From Chitinophagaceae bacterium (GTDB lineage: Bacteria > Bacteroidota > Bacteroidia > Chitinophagales > Chitinophagaceae), in assembly GCA_903642275.1 (NCBI GenBank), contig CAHJWK010000028.1, positions 1-42,278 of the forward strand: a stretch of DNA of 42,278 nt, given 5' to 3'. The notes below the pieces were generated by a model that was not told the origin of the DNA, searched no databases, and saw nothing but the letters and a program-made list of their open reading frames with translations. A program made the translations under genes and the position numbers. This document shows, one piece after another, positions 1-8,600 of this stretch. The first letter of the stretch is position 1, and each line of letters opens with the position of its first letter.

Positions 1-953
1 GCATTGTTTTTATTAATAACATTTTCAAGCGCAGCAGGAATCAGAATATCACATTCTAATTCCAATGCATCAGGGCTATAATTTATATTTTTTGCATTAG
101 GAAAATCTAAAATTGATTTGTTTTGTTTTCTATGCTGAAAAACTTCTTCTTCATTCAAACCATCTTCATTATAAATGGCACCTTCAAACTCTGCAATACA
201 AATAACTTTTGCATTATGCTCCCTGAAAAATTTTGCTGTGTGATAACCTACATTTCCCAAGCCTTGTACAATAACACGCTTGCCTTCAACACCTATAGTT
301 AAACCGGCTTTTTCCATGATGTGTGGTGTGTTACATACTTCACGCACACCATAAAAAACACCAAGCCCGGTTGCTTCTTTTCTGCCCCGAACACCACCTT
401 GTGTGATAGGCTTTCCGGTAACGCAACCCATACCATCAACTTCACCCGGATGCATGGTAATATATGTATCAAGTATCCATGCCATTTCTCTTTCACCGGT
501 TCCATAATCAGGTGCCGGAACATCTGTACCAGGACCGATATAATTCTTTTTTACAAGTTCCGATGTATATCGCCTTGTAATCTTTTGCAATTCAAAAACG
601 CTATAAGCATGCGGGTTGATTTTAATACCACCTTTAGCTCCACCAAACGGTACGTTTACAATCGCGCATTTGTAAGTCATCAATGCTGCAAGAGCCATTA
701 CTTCATCCTGGTTTACTTCCTCGCTAAAACGAATACCACCTTTGCATGGTGTTTTGTGATGAGAATGTTGTGCACGATAAGCTTCAATCACTTCAATAGA
801 ACCATCATCTCGGCGTATAGGAAACTTCATTCTGTAAACTGCATTACATTCTTTTATCTGCTCAAGAATACCTTTTTCCCATTGTGTAAACTTTGCTGCT
901 TTGTCAAAACTTTTTGTTACACTTTCAAAAAAATTATACTGTTGTTCTGCCAT
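1..953 (-). CDS. gdhA: Glu/Leu/Phe/Val dehydrogenase (glutamate dehydrogenase), C-terminus outside window
   Basis: The enzyme interconverts glutamate and 2-oxoglutarate plus ammonium with NAD(P) in the cytoplasm. About 317 N-terminal residues are visible from the ATG at 953 ([10 protein letters not shown]); the C-terminal part runs off the left edge. Visible signs are the substrate-domain motif [11 protein letters not shown] (about residues 68-77), the catalytic-lysine region [10 protein letters not shown] (101-110), [10 protein letters not shown] (140-149) and the Rossmann fingerprint GLGNVG (231-236). All are standard for the ELFV dehydrogenase family. It lies upstream of nothing else in this window and is separated from the ccm genes by about 70 bp, so it is probably its own transcript. 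The frame is intact. Whether the cofactor is NAD or NADP cannot be read here. Confidence 0.93.
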   Translation of the reverse strand, partial: MAEQQYNFFESVTKSFDKAAKFTQWEKGILEQIKECNAVYRMKFPIRRDDGSIEVIEAYRAQHSHHKTPCKGGIRFSEEVNQDEVMALAALMTYKCAIVNVPFGGAKGGIKINPHAYSVFELQKITRRYTSELVKKNYIGPGTDVPAPDYGTGEREMAWILDTYITMHPGEVDGMGCVTGKPITQGGVRGRKEATGLGVFYGVREVCNTPHIMEKAGLTIGVEGKRVIVQGLGNVGYHTAKFFREHNAKVICIAEFEGAIYNEDGLNEEEVFQHRKQNKSILDFPNAKNINYSPDALELECDILIPAALENVINKNN

Positions 954-1023
954 CGTTAGATATTTTAAATTTTAGGATTAACTAATTAACGTTCGTTGTT
1001 ATTGTACTGAAAAAATTTTAAGG

Positions 1024-1254
1024 CTAACCCGTTTTGTCTTTTTCTAATTTTTTTATTTTTCTGTCGAGGTTGATAAGATAAATAAACAAACCCAGCACGA
1101 TAACAATAGCTACAGCCATCACTACAAAAATTTTCCCGTTGCTGCGCATAAAATCAGTCGGCTCTTCTTTATTGTAATTTAGTTGCTGAGCATAAGTGAA
1201 TGAATACATCAGTCCAAATGAAAGAAGAAACAATACTTTTTTATAATTAAGCAT
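1024..1254 (-). CDS. CcmD-like small membrane protein
   Basis: A 76-residue protein with an N-terminal hydrophobic signal ending around TYAQ, a short linker, one transmembrane helix (about residues 43-62) and a lysine-rich tail. Size, topology and position immediately after ccmC fit the CcmD family, small proteins that help CcmABC release haem-loaded CcmE. The start overlaps the end of ccmC by 8 bp, so the two are probably translationally coupled. The call rests mainly on context, because CcmD proteins have little sequence conservation. The apparent cleavable signal is unusual for enterobacterial CcmD. Confidence 0.7.
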   Translation of the reverse strand: MLNYKKVLFLLSFGLMYSFTYAQQLNYNKEEPTDFMRSNGKIFVVMAVAIVIVLGLFIYLINLDRKIKKLEKDKTG

Positions 1255-1927
1255 GGCTGAATATTTTTTCTTTATACAGAATTAATCTTATACGCAAGGT
1301 AGTTATCCATACACCCAATAAGGTCCACCCTAAAATTGCGGCCCACATTACAAGTTCCATGTGTGAATCAAGGTCTTTGGGATTCAATGCAGGATTGCCT
1401 TCACTGCCTTCACCGCCAGGATGCAACGATTCTGTTAACCTGGGCATTATCCATATTGTAGGAAACAACATTGCATAAGCGAAGATGTTATATACTGCAC
1501 CGAGGCGTGCACTTTTGTTTTCTTCATTAACAGAATTTCTTAAAATAAAATAAGCGAAATAAATAAGTAAGGCTATGGCTGCTCCATTTTGTTTGGGGTC
1601 GCCACTCCAGGGTTTACCCCACTGATAATTTGCCCAGATAGAACCGGTTATTAAACCAAGTACACCAAACACAATTCCTGTGCGTGCATATTCGGTGGCA
1701 TAATTATCATGTATTGTTTTGCCTGATGAAAGATATTTGATTGAATAGATTGCAGAAACCGTAAACAACACCATCATACCAAACCACATTGGTACATGAA
1801 AATAAAGATTGCGTATAGATTGCTGCAGCCTGTCATCAAGCACAGGAATTTTTACAAGAAAACCCATAGTGCAGGTGTACATCAGCAAAGCAAAACTTAA
1901 AATTTTCCACCATGCACTTCTTAGCAT
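1247..1927 (-). CDS. ccmC: Cytochrome c biogenesis protein CcmC/CcsA family
   Basis: An integral membrane protein of 226 residues that handles haem for periplasmic cytochrome c assembly. It has about six hydrophobic helices, a tryptophan-rich segment (WANYQWGKPWSGDPKQNGA) matching the family WWD-type haem motif, and conserved histidines in LYFHVPMW and in DSHMELVMWA, the usual axial haem ligands. The length is slightly short but normal for CcmC. It begins 75 bp downstream of ccmB on the same strand and overlaps the CcmD-like gene. No ccmA ATPase gene is seen in the window, so that part of the exporter must be encoded elsewhere. Confidence 0.88.
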   Translation of the reverse strand: MLRSAWWKILSFALLMYTCTMGFLVKIPVLDDRLQQSIRNLYFHVPMWFGMMVLFTVSAIYSIKYLSSGKTIHDNYATEYARTGIVFGVLGLITGSIWANYQWGKPWSGDPKQNGAAIALLIYFAYFILRNSVNEENKSARLGAVYNIFAYAMLFPTIWIMPRLTESLHPGGEGSEGNPALNPKDLDSHMELVMWAAILGWTLLGVWITTLRIRLILYKEKIFSHA

Positions 1928-2002
1928 ATTAAATATTAATTATCATTTCTGCGGCGCAAAGTTAGGGCAAAGCATTTCAATGAATGCTTAAATAATCATT
2001 AA

Positions 2003-2665
2003 TTAATCGCGCCATAAAAATGGAAAAAGAATAATAGCAAGTGCGACAATTAAAATATCAAGGCAAACTAAAACTGCAACCATTTGCCACCAGCCAGCTT
2101 GTATAACATCATTAAAAGTTATAGCAGATATTTTTCCAAGTAATAATAATTGCGGAACGATAACAGGGAAACCCATAATTGCCATCAACGCAGCCTGCTG
2201 TTGTGCCTTTGCTGCAATAGCTGCAAGAAAAGTAAACACAAAGCTTAAACCTGTTGAGCCTAAAAAACTAATCAATACAAACTGTAAAAAATGATTAAGC
2301 GGATTACCTAATAACAATAAAAAAATAAGCAGTGTAAGCAGGCTTATCATCAGCATTAAGATTGCATTAAATAACAACTTGGCAAGTACATAATTTACTG
2401 CACCTGAAATGGTATAATAGTATAACATCCTGCCTTTGCTATCCTGCAAAAAACTTTTGGCAACTGCGTTAACTGCTGCAAATAATTGCACAATCCAAAA
2501 CAGTGCATTCCATATTTCGCTTTCCGGCTCACCGGTAGCGAGGTAAATAATAAAAACCGTTGCTGCGACATATAAAAGCAATCCGTAAAAAGCATGCTGC
2601 TGGCGCGTTTCAAGTAATACATCTTTCTTAAAAAGCGCAACAATTTGTTTGGAGGAATAGCTCAT
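2003..2665 (-). CDS. ccmB: Haem exporter permease CcmB
   Basis: A 220-residue membrane protein with about six hydrophobic segments, matching CcmB, the ABC-type permease partner of CcmA in cytochrome c maturation. The N-terminus FKKDVLLETRQQHAFYG is typical: a cytoplasmic amphipathic segment before the first helix. The ATG at 2665 (MSYSSKQIVALFKKD) is chosen; an upstream in-frame TTG at 2716 would add 17 residues that look like intergenic DNA and overlap the divergent pdhA promoter region. It is the first gene of the minus-strand ccmB-ccmC-ccmD-like run. Confidence 0.85.
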   Translation of the reverse strand: MSYSSKQIVALFKKDVLLETRQQHAFYGLLLYVAATVFIIYLATGEPESEIWNALFWIVQLFAAVNAVAKSFLQDSKGRMLYYYTISGAVNYVLAKLLFNAILMLMISLLTLLIFLLLLGNPLNHFLQFVLISFLGSTGLSFVFTFLAAIAAKAQQQAALMAIMGFPVIVPQLLLLGKISAITFNDVIQAGWWQMVAVLVCLDILIVALAIILFPFLWRD

Positions 2666-2741
2666 TATCACTGCAAAGATATTTTGCAAAATCTTTATTG
2701 ATAAGTATAAAAGCAACTAAGTGCATTCATGTTTTTGCACT

Positions 2742-2749
2742 TATATTTG
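2742..2749 (+). promoter_or_regulatory. Bacteroidota -7 box upstream of pdhA
   Basis: TATATTTG is a perfect TAnnTTTG -7 element. Transcription should start a few bases downstream, near 2755, which leaves a very short leader before the GTG at 2767. This argues against the earlier in-frame TTG at 2698. A -33 TTTG at the ideal spacing is not clear. Confidence 0.5.
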
Positions 2750-2766
2750 CGGCTCAAATTTTAATT

Positions 2767-3762
2767 GTGGCTGTGAAATTTACCAAAGAAACTTATTTGT
2801 ACTGGTATGAATTAATGCAGTTAATCAGGCAGTTTGAGCTGAAGGCGGAAGAGATGTATAAGATGGCGGGAAAGATTCGCGGCTTCTTTCATGCGTATGT
2901 TGGACAAGAAGCAATTGCCGCAGGTTGCATGACAGCTACAAGACAGGAAGATATTTTTATTACGGCTTACCGCGACCATGGGCTTGCACTTGCAAAAGGC
3001 GCCAGTGCAAATGCATGCATGGCTGAGTTATATGGCAAGGCAACCGGGCTTGCAAAAGGCAAAGGTGGCAGCATGCATTTCTTTAGCAAAGAACATTTTT
3101 TTTATGGTGGTCATGGTATTGTTGGCGGACAGATTGGTGTAGGTGCCGGTATCGCTTTTGCTGAACAATATAAAGGCACTGATAATGTAGTGCTTTGTTT
3201 TTTTGGTGATGGTGCGGCAAGGCAGGGTGTATTGCATGAAACATTTAATCTTGCTATGTTATGGAAAATACCGGTAATTTTTATTTGCGAAAATAATAAT
3301 TATGCAATGGGTACTTCGGTTGAAAGAACATCAAATGTTGTTGATATTTATAAACTGGCAGATGCATATGAAATGCCGGGCGATAAAGTGGATGGCATGA
3401 GTGCAGAAGCTGTGCACGATGCGCTTACAAGAGCAGTAAAACGTGCCAGAGAAAAAGGCGGCCCAACATTGCTCGAAATGAAAACGTATCGTTACAAAGG
3501 CCATTCTATTTCAGATCCTGGAAAATACAGAACCAAAGAAGAGTTGGAAGATTATAGAGGAAAAGACCCTGTTACAATGGTTTTAAAAACGATAAAGACG
3601 AATAATTTTGCCAGTGATGAAGAAATAAAAACGATTGAAGACCGTATTGCAAACATTGTTGAAGAATCTGTAAATTTTGCAGAAGAAAGCGCCTGGCCGG
3701 ATGATGATGAAGTAATTAAAGATGTATATACAGATAAGAATTATCCTTTCATAGTTGACTAA
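2767..3762 (+). CDS. pdhA: Pyruvate dehydrogenase E1 component subunit alpha
   Basis: The thiamine-diphosphate-dependent alpha subunit of the E1 heterotetramer, which decarboxylates pyruvate in the cytoplasmic PDH complex. The start GTG at 2767 gives MAVKFTKETYLYWYELMQLI, the usual Bacteroidota N-terminus. Family signs are GQEAIAAG, YRDHGLALAKG, KGKGGSMHFF and the ThDP motif GDGAARQG...ENNNYAMGTS (GDG to NN). The length (331 residues) is normal. The E1 beta and E2/E3 genes are not adjacent; instead a TPR gene and ribH follow 22 bp downstream, so the beta subunit is encoded elsewhere or fused to E2. The 2-oxoacid could also be branched-chain, but the sequence style is that of PdhA. Confidence 0.93.
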   Translation: MAVKFTKETYLYWYELMQLIRQFELKAEEMYKMAGKIRGFFHAYVGQEAIAAGCMTATRQEDIFITAYRDHGLALAKGASANACMAELYGKATGLAKGKGGSMHFFSKEHFFYGGHGIVGGQIGVGAGIAFAEQYKGTDNVVLCFFGDGAARQGVLHETFNLAMLWKIPVIFICENNNYAMGTSVERTSNVVDIYKLADAYEMPGDKVDGMSAEAVHDALTRAVKRAREKGGPTLLEMKTYRYKGHSISDPGKYRTKEELEDYRGKDPVTMVLKTIKTNNFASDEEIKTIEDRIANIVEESVNFAEESAWPDDDEVIKDVYTDKNYPFIVD

Positions 3763-3784
3763 TATTTTATAATCAATTTTAATT

Positions 3785-4477
3785 ATGGCTGAAGTACAAA
3801 CGCATGCAGCAAATGCAGATGATGTTATTTTAAAGGCAAGAGGTTTTTGGACAAAAAATCAAAAACCAATATCTATTGCAGCTATTGTAATTGTTGTATT
3901 ATTTGGTGGATGGTATGCTTATAACAATTATGTGGTAGCGCCAAAAGAAGAAGAAGCGCAGAAAACAATGTTTAAAGCTGAAGAATATTTCAGAATAGAT
4001 TCTTTAAATCTTGCATTGAAGGGTGACCAGTTTAACCGCGGTTTTATTTATATCATTAATAATTATGGTTCAACCAAAGCAGGCAATCTTGCAAAATATT
4101 ACGCAGGCATTTGTTATTTAAGAACCGGCAATTTTAATAAAGCCGTTGAGTATTTAAAAGATTTTAGTACAAATGCAAAGCAGGTGCAGATGATGGCTTA
4201 TGGTGCGCTTGGAGATGCTTATAGTGAGCTAAATAAAAATGATGAAGCAATAGATTATTATAAGAAAGCTGCCAATGAATTTACAGATGATGCAACTATG
4301 AGCAGCGAGTATTTGTTTCGTGCAGCATTAAAGCTTGAAGTGTTAGGCAAAACAAGTGATGCACTGGATTTATATAAAGAATTAAAAGAAAAATATCCAA
4401 CTACAGAACGCGGCTATTCGGCAGATAAATATATTTATCGTTTAAGCATTATTCCAAATGATTTGAGTGTTAAGTAA
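3785..4477 (+). CDS. Membrane-anchored tetratricopeptide-repeat protein
   Basis: A 230-residue protein with a short cytoplasmic N-terminus, one transmembrane helix (about residues 30-48, ISIAAIVIVVLFGGWYAYNN) and an extracytoplasmic part of TPR helices from about residue 80 (KAGNLAKYYAGICYLRTGNF, MMAYGALGDAYSELNKNDEA, SEYLFRAALKLEVLGKTSDA). The topology resembles YfgM-like proteins that bind the Sec translocon and chaperones, but this is only a structural analogy. Its stop overlaps the ATG of ribH by one base (TAATG), so the two are translationally coupled. The exact function is unknown. Confidence 0.75.
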   Translation: MAEVQTHAANADDVILKARGFWTKNQKPISIAAIVIVVLFGGWYAYNNYVVAPKEEEAQKTMFKAEEYFRIDSLNLALKGDQFNRGFIYIINNYGSTKAGNLAKYYAGICYLRTGNFNKAVEYLKDFSTNAKQVQMMAYGALGDAYSELNKNDEAIDYYKKAANEFTDDATMSSEYLFRAALKLEVLGKTSDALDLYKELKEKYPTTERGYSADKYIYRLSIIPNDLSVK

Positions 4478-4968
4478 TGGCTTCAAAAGGAAATAAATCA
4501 TTAAGCAAAGGCATTCCAAAATTAAAGGATGCCTTTGTTGTTATTGTGAAAACCGAATGGAACGAACACATTGTTGATAAGCTTGAAGAGGGCGCTGTAA
4601 CTATGTTCAATCAACAAAAAATTGCTTATAAAACATCGGTTGTTCCAGGCGCTGGTGAAATACCTTTTGCTGTAAAAGCATACTCAGAAAGCAGCCAGCA
4701 AAAAGCTGATGCCTTTATAACTTTAGGCTGCGTTATAAAAGGTGATACACCGCATTTTGATTATGTATGCAAAGCCGTAACAGATGGTGTGCTTTCATTA
4801 AATATGTTGTTAGATGTGCCTGTAATTTTTGGCGTGCTTACTGTTAATAATGAGCAGCAGGCTTTAGACAGAGTTGGTGGAAGTGAAGGCAATAAAGGTG
4901 AAGAAGCAGCCATCACCGCAATAAAGATGATCGCATTAAATAGACAACTTAAAAATAATTCCCTTTAG
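4477..4968 (+). CDS. ribH: 6,7-dimethyl-8-ribityllumazine synthase
   Basis: Condenses 5-amino-6-ribitylaminouracil with 3,4-dihydroxy-2-butanone 4-phosphate, the penultimate step of riboflavin synthesis; the family forms pentamers or icosahedra. It has 163 residues with the expected motifs: VVKTEWNEHI near the N-terminus, VPGAGEIPFA, LGCVIKGDTPHFDYVC (catalytic histidine region) and FGVLTVNNEQQALDRVGG near the C-terminus. It is intact and coupled to the TPR gene upstream; the CCG-type Fe-S protein begins 9 bp downstream. No other rib genes are nearby. Confidence 0.96.
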   Translation: MASKGNKSLSKGIPKLKDAFVVIVKTEWNEHIVDKLEEGAVTMFNQQKIAYKTSVVPGAGEIPFAVKAYSESSQQKADAFITLGCVIKGDTPHFDYVCKAVTDGVLSLNMLLDVPVIFGVLTVNNEQQALDRVGGSEGNKGEEAAITAIKMIALNRQLKNNSL

Positions 4969-4977
4969 GGCCAGGAC

Positions 4978-5694
4978 ATGAACGTACAGATTTTCATACC
5001 ATGTTTTGTTGACCAGCTTTATCCTTCCGTTGGGTTTAACATGCTTAAAGTTTTAGAGAAAGCCGGTTGCACAGTTTCTTATAACGCAAACCAAACATGT
5101 TGCGGGCAACCGGCTTTTAATGCAGGTTTTTGGGGCGAAGCAAAAGATGTTTGCAAAAAATTTTTAAAAGATTTCGGCGGCGATGACTATATAGTTGTAC
5201 CGAGTGCAAGCTGTGTTGGTTTTGTAAGAAATTATTATACAAAATTGTTTAATGAAGTCTCTTATCAAACAGAAATAAAAAAAATAAGAACACGCATTTT
5301 TGAATTAAGTGATTTTTTAGTGAACGTTTTACACGTTACTGATTTTAATGCCAGCTTAAATGCAGTAGCAACATACCACGATAGTTGCGCCGCTTTGCGT
5401 GAATGCAATCTTAAACAGGAACCACGTACATTATTAAGCAAGGTAAAAGGCCTGCAGTTAATTGAGATGAATGATGTAGAAACCTGCTGTGGATTTGGTG
5501 GCACATTTGCTGTAAAGTTTGAACCAATCAGTATTGCAATGGCAGACCAGAAAATAACTAATGCGGCTGAAACGAAAGCTGAATATATCATCAGCACAGA
5601 CATGAGTTGCTTAATGCATATTGATGGTTATATAAAACATAAACATGCAGATTTTAAAGTGCTGCATCTTGCAGATGTGCTGGCTAATTTTTAA
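4978..5694 (+). CDS. CCG-domain (Fe-S)-binding protein, LutA/YkgE family
   Basis: A 238-residue protein with two cysteine-rich CCG domains: NQTCCGQPAFNAG (about residues 39-51) and ETCCGFGG (about 164-171), plus the paired cysteines of PSASCVGF and HDSCAALRE. These are the hallmarks of LutA/GlpC-like subunits that pass electrons in lactate or glycolate oxidation. LutB and LutC homologues are not adjacent here, so participation in lactate oxidation is inferred only from the family. The gene sits 9 bp after ribH and 11 bp before the Smr gene in a tight run. Confidence 0.85.
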   Translation: MNVQIFIPCFVDQLYPSVGFNMLKVLEKAGCTVSYNANQTCCGQPAFNAGFWGEAKDVCKKFLKDFGGDDYIVVPSASCVGFVRNYYTKLFNEVSYQTEIKKIRTRIFELSDFLVNVLHVTDFNASLNAVATYHDSCAALRECNLKQEPRTLLSKVKGLQLIEMNDVETCCGFGGTFAVKFEPISIAMADQKITNAAETKAEYIISTDMSCLMHIDGYIKHKHADFKVLHLADVLANF

Positions 5695-5705
5695 TTTCAC
5701 TTACT

Positions 5706-6731
5706 GTGAAGTATCAACCCAACGACGATATCATCATCCTGCATACAAAAGAAGAAGGCAAGGTTATAGAAATCATTAATAATAAAATGCTGCTGGTTGA
5801 AGTACGTGGCGTTCGCTTTCCTGTCTATAATGACCAGGTTGACTTTCCTTATTTTAGCCGCTTTACAAAAAAGAATAATGAACGTTCGTCAACACCTCAA
5901 AAGAAATATGTTGATGATGTGCCCAAAGAGCGCACTATCAGTCAAACACAAAAAAGAGAACAAGGCGTATTGCTTTCACTGATTCCAAAATTTACACTTG
6001 ATGATTTTAATGATGAAGTGGTGGAATTATTCAAGCTGTATCTTATTAATAATAATTTAGTTGGTTACCAGTTTAAATATACACAAGCTTTTTTTGGTGA
6101 AGATGACTTTGAGTTAAAAGGCGAGATTTTAATGCGTAAAGATTTTTACCTGCATGATATTAAATTCAGTGATTTTAATGATAACCCTTCTTTCGTTTTT
6201 AATTTTAGTTTAATTACCGCTGATAAAACAAAAGCGGATTATTTTGAAGCATCCATCAAATTAAAACCTAAGCAACTCTTTCAGCGCATTGAAGAGATGA
6301 AGCAAAAGAATGAACCTACCATTACCTTTAAATTATTTGATATTTACCCAGATAAACTTGTTGAAGACAAGCCTGAGCTTTCACACAATCTTTTACATAA
6401 GAACAAAATTTATGAGGCTGAAAAAGTGCGCCAGCACTTAGAACCGGCACGCAGCGTAATTGACCTGCATATTGAAAAGCTTACCGATGACTGGCAGCGC
6501 TTAAGCAACTTTGAAATACTTACCATGCAGTTGCATGAGTTTGAGAAATGGTATGATCTTGCTTTGGCACATCATCAGCTGCAATTAACCGTAATACATG
6601 GCATTGGTACCGGCAAGCTGCGGGATGAAATTCATGATGCTCTTAAAATAAAAAAAGATGTACGCACTTTTGTTAATCAATATCATCCGCGTTATGGATA
6701 TGGCGCAACGGAAGTTTACTTTAACTCCTGA
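5706..6731 (+). CDS. DUF2027 / Smr-domain protein
   Basis: A 341-residue protein with a DUF2027-type N-terminal part (QPNDDIIILHTKEEGKVIEI) and a C-terminal Smr domain from about residue 250, where VIDLHIEKL (DLH motif) and LTVIHGIGTGKLRDEIH (HGxGxGxLR motif) are intact. Smr domains cut or bind DNA/RNA and also occur at the C-terminus of MutS2; here the domain stands alone without MutS ATPase parts. Bacteroidota proteins of this architecture are conserved but not well characterised. The start is GTG at 5706, 11 bp after the upstream stop; no better ATG precedes it. Confidence 0.85.
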   Translation: MKYQPNDDIIILHTKEEGKVIEIINNKMLLVEVRGVRFPVYNDQVDFPYFSRFTKKNNERSSTPQKKYVDDVPKERTISQTQKREQGVLLSLIPKFTLDDFNDEVVELFKLYLINNNLVGYQFKYTQAFFGEDDFELKGEILMRKDFYLHDIKFSDFNDNPSFVFNFSLITADKTKADYFEASIKLKPKQLFQRIEEMKQKNEPTITFKLFDIYPDKLVEDKPELSHNLLHKNKIYEAEKVRQHLEPARSVIDLHIEKLTDDWQRLSNFEILTMQLHEFEKWYDLALAHHQLQLTVIHGIGTGKLRDEIHDALKIKKDVRTFVNQYHPRYGYGATEVYFNS

Positions 6732-6747
6732 GCGGTATTAAACCAGT

Positions 6748-6755
6748 TAGCTTTG
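6748..6755 (+). promoter_or_regulatory. Possible -7 box for the SDR gene
   Basis: TAGCTTTG fits TAnnTTTG and lies 31 bp before the SDR ATG and after the stop of the Smr gene. No good -33 TTTG is seen at 19-bp spacing, so this is a moderate match only. Confidence 0.35.
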
Positions 6756-6786
6756 AACCCTAATTACATTCACTTAAAACAAAAAT

Positions 6787-7671
6787 ATGCGTGTATTTGT
6801 AACAGGAGCTACCGGTTTTATCGGCTCCGCAATAGTAAAAGAATTAACCGGTGCCGGGTATAAAGTATTAGGGCTTGCCCGTTCTGAGAAATCTGTGCAG
6901 GCACTTAAAGATGCGGGGGTTGAAGTGCTGACGGGCGATTTGAACGACCCTGAAAGCCTGAAGAAAGGTGCGGCAGAAACAGACGCCGTAATCCACACGG
7001 CTTTTATTCACGACTTTGCAAATTTTGAAGCATCGGCTGCCGCTGATAAAGCAGCCATTGAAGCAATGGGTTCTGTGCTGGCAGGCACCAACCGCCCAAT
7101 GATTGTAACCGGCGGCACACTGGGTATTCAGTTTAACGGGCCATGGGTTACAGAAGATGATGCGGCTCCGGCGCATCCCCGTGCGTCAGAAGCTGCCGGT
7201 TTAGAACTTGCAAAGCAAGGTATTCGCAGCAGCGTGGTTCGTTTGCCGCCTTCTGTGCATGATAAAGGCGATAAGGGGTTTGTTCCGATGCTGATTAGTG
7301 TTGCCCGGGAAAAAGGGTTTTCAGCATACATCGGCGATGGCAGTAACCGCTGGCCTGCTGTGCACCGTCTTGATGCGGCGCACCTGTACCGTTTGGTGCT
7401 GGAAAAAGGAAAAGCCGGAACACGGTATAATGGCACGGGCGACGAAGGCATACCTACCCGCCAGATTGCTGAGGTAATCGGTAAACAATTAAACCTGCCG
7501 GTTAAATCTGTTTCGCAGGAAGATGCGGCTGCACATTTTACCTGGATAGCAAGGTTTTTTGCTTTGAACGCACCCTCTTCAAGCAAAAAAACAAAGGCTG
7601 AACTTGGCTGGCAACCTGCACACCCTGGCTTAATTGAAGACCTGGAGATGGGACATTACTTTGGTAAGTAA
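6787..7671 (+). CDS. Atypical/extended SDR, NAD(P)-dependent epimerase-like oxidoreductase
   Basis: A 294-residue Rossmann protein starting VFVTGATGFIGSAIVKEL (the GxxGxxG dinucleotide motif), followed by GDLNDPESL and the TGGTLGIQ strand. It belongs to the extended/atypical short-chain dehydrogenases, which act on many small substrates, so the substrate cannot be stated. The canonical YxxxK catalytic pair is not visible anywhere in the protein, which suggests an atypical mechanism or a binding role. By eye the gene is clearly richer in G+C than its upstream neighbours (many GCC, GGC and CTG codons), similar to the FN3-like gene next to it, so it may be a relatively recent arrival. It converges on that gene across a shared terminator. 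Confidence 0.82.
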   Translation: MRVFVTGATGFIGSAIVKELTGAGYKVLGLARSEKSVQALKDAGVEVLTGDLNDPESLKKGAAETDAVIHTAFIHDFANFEASAAADKAAIEAMGSVLAGTNRPMIVTGGTLGIQFNGPWVTEDDAAPAHPRASEAAGLELAKQGIRSSVVRLPPSVHDKGDKGFVPMLISVAREKGFSAYIGDGSNRWPAVHRLDAAHLYRLVLEKGKAGTRYNGTGDEGIPTRQIAEVIGKQLNLPVKSVSQEDAAAHFTWIARFFALNAPSSSKKTKAELGWQPAHPGLIEDLEMGHYFGK

Positions 7672-7737
7672 GATTTGTGTGCTGCAAATTTTTTTAACCG
7701 GTAGTCTTACATTAACAAATAAATCTTTAATAAGTAA

Positions 7738-7766
7738 AAACCGCCCTTAGAAAAAGGCGGTTTTAA
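7738..7766. terminator. Bidirectional intrinsic terminator between SDR and FN3-like gene
   Basis: AAACCGCC and GGCGGTTT form a strong stem around a short A-rich loop (about 7738-7766), with A/T runs on both sides. The genes on either side converge, so it can serve both. Confidence 0.8.
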
Positions 7767-7794
7767 AAACACACGATTAAAGCTGACACAAAAA

Positions 7795-8460
7795 CTACTG
7801 CGTTAATAAATTCTGTGCATTGCTTAGCGGCCCGCAACCGGCACTGTTAAACGCCGCCATGCTTACATTAAATTCTGTTTTTGCTGTTAAATTATGCATC
7901 ATTATTTTGCGGTGCGTATCTACTTCTACAAACACTTTTATTTCGCCTACAGTTATCACAATTGTATTTCCGCTTTGCGTAATGTTAGCGCCGTTTTGTG
8001 CCGCTATAAATAAATAACCTTTAACACCATCAGCAGCATCGCAACCTACAGTTACAGTGCCGCTTGCTTTTTCGGGTTCTGCATTAAAATTTTTAACTGC
8101 ACCGGGTACCTGCGGGGTAGTGGTTTCGGTTTTTGTAGGTTCAAAGCCGCCTTTTTCAATCAGCACAATGTCTCCGTTAGCCAGGCCGCCTACATATTTG
8201 CCGGTTGTTCTAAAAGCGGCATCCCAGGCTTTTTCTAAAGTAATTAAACCTGCTTTGGCAACATGGTTGCCGGTTTGTGCGTCGGTAATGCCACTGGTAA
8301 GTGCTGCATTTGTTGCCTCAAGTTCTGAAACTTTTAAAGGCAGATCCGGAAAATCATCTGCATAAGTAGTTAAACCTGAGGTTACGCCGTTGCCAAAACC
8401 CGGTTTTTTTTCAACCGGTAAGCGAATAAAATCTAATAAGGTAATTGATGTACGTTGCAT
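7795..8460 (-). CDS. Uncharacterised protein with FN3-like C-terminus (island 1 copy)
   Basis: A 221-residue protein with no signal peptide or transmembrane segment. The N-terminal half (to about residue 95) looks helical; the C-terminal part (about 115-221) looks like a fibronectin type III-like beta domain ending in MAAFNSAGCGPLS. It is homologous to the gene at 26017-26679: shared features are YVxGxANGxxxxI...GFE.T, TPxVPxA and a C-terminal AFNSAG. Overall identity appears low, so the duplication is old or the genes were acquired separately. Upstream, on the same strand, lie the 21-bp array and the 67-bp element. Function is unknown; similar proteins of about 210-220 residues are known to me only as uncharacterised FN3 proteins of Bacteroidota. 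Confidence 0.75.
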   Translation of the reverse strand: MQRTSITLLDFIRLPVEKKPGFGNGVTSGLTTYADDFPDLPLKVSELEATNAALTSGITDAQTGNHVAKAGLITLEKAWDAAFRTTGKYVGGLANGDIVLIEKGGFEPTKTETTTPQVPGAVKNFNAEPEKASGTVTVGCDAADGVKGYLFIAAQNGANITQSGNTIVITVGEIKVFVEVDTHRKIMMHNLTAKTEFNVSMAAFNSAGCGPLSNAQNLLTQ

Positions 8461-8600
8461 ATGGCAATTTTTTAATGAATAATGTAATCCGAAAATAAAA
8501 AACTTTAAAAACAGGTGTGTTTTTAAAAGAATTTTTCTTTGTCCTTTAAAGACTGAATTTTACTACACCGGATTTTTGTAACATCAGCCGCTTTTAATAA

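Noticed and set aside
321-959. Long plus-strand ORF of 212 codons
   Set aside because: Antisense to glutamate dehydrogenase, which has clear motifs; the translated product is Cys/Phe-rich and unlike a real protein.
1024-2665. Missing ccmA as evidence of a broken cytochrome c maturation system
   Set aside because: In this phylum ccm genes are often split among loci, so absence from the window says nothing.
7128-7586. Minus-strand ORF of 152 codons opposite the SDR gene
   Set aside because: Shadow frame of a G+C-richer gene, with no motif or start context.
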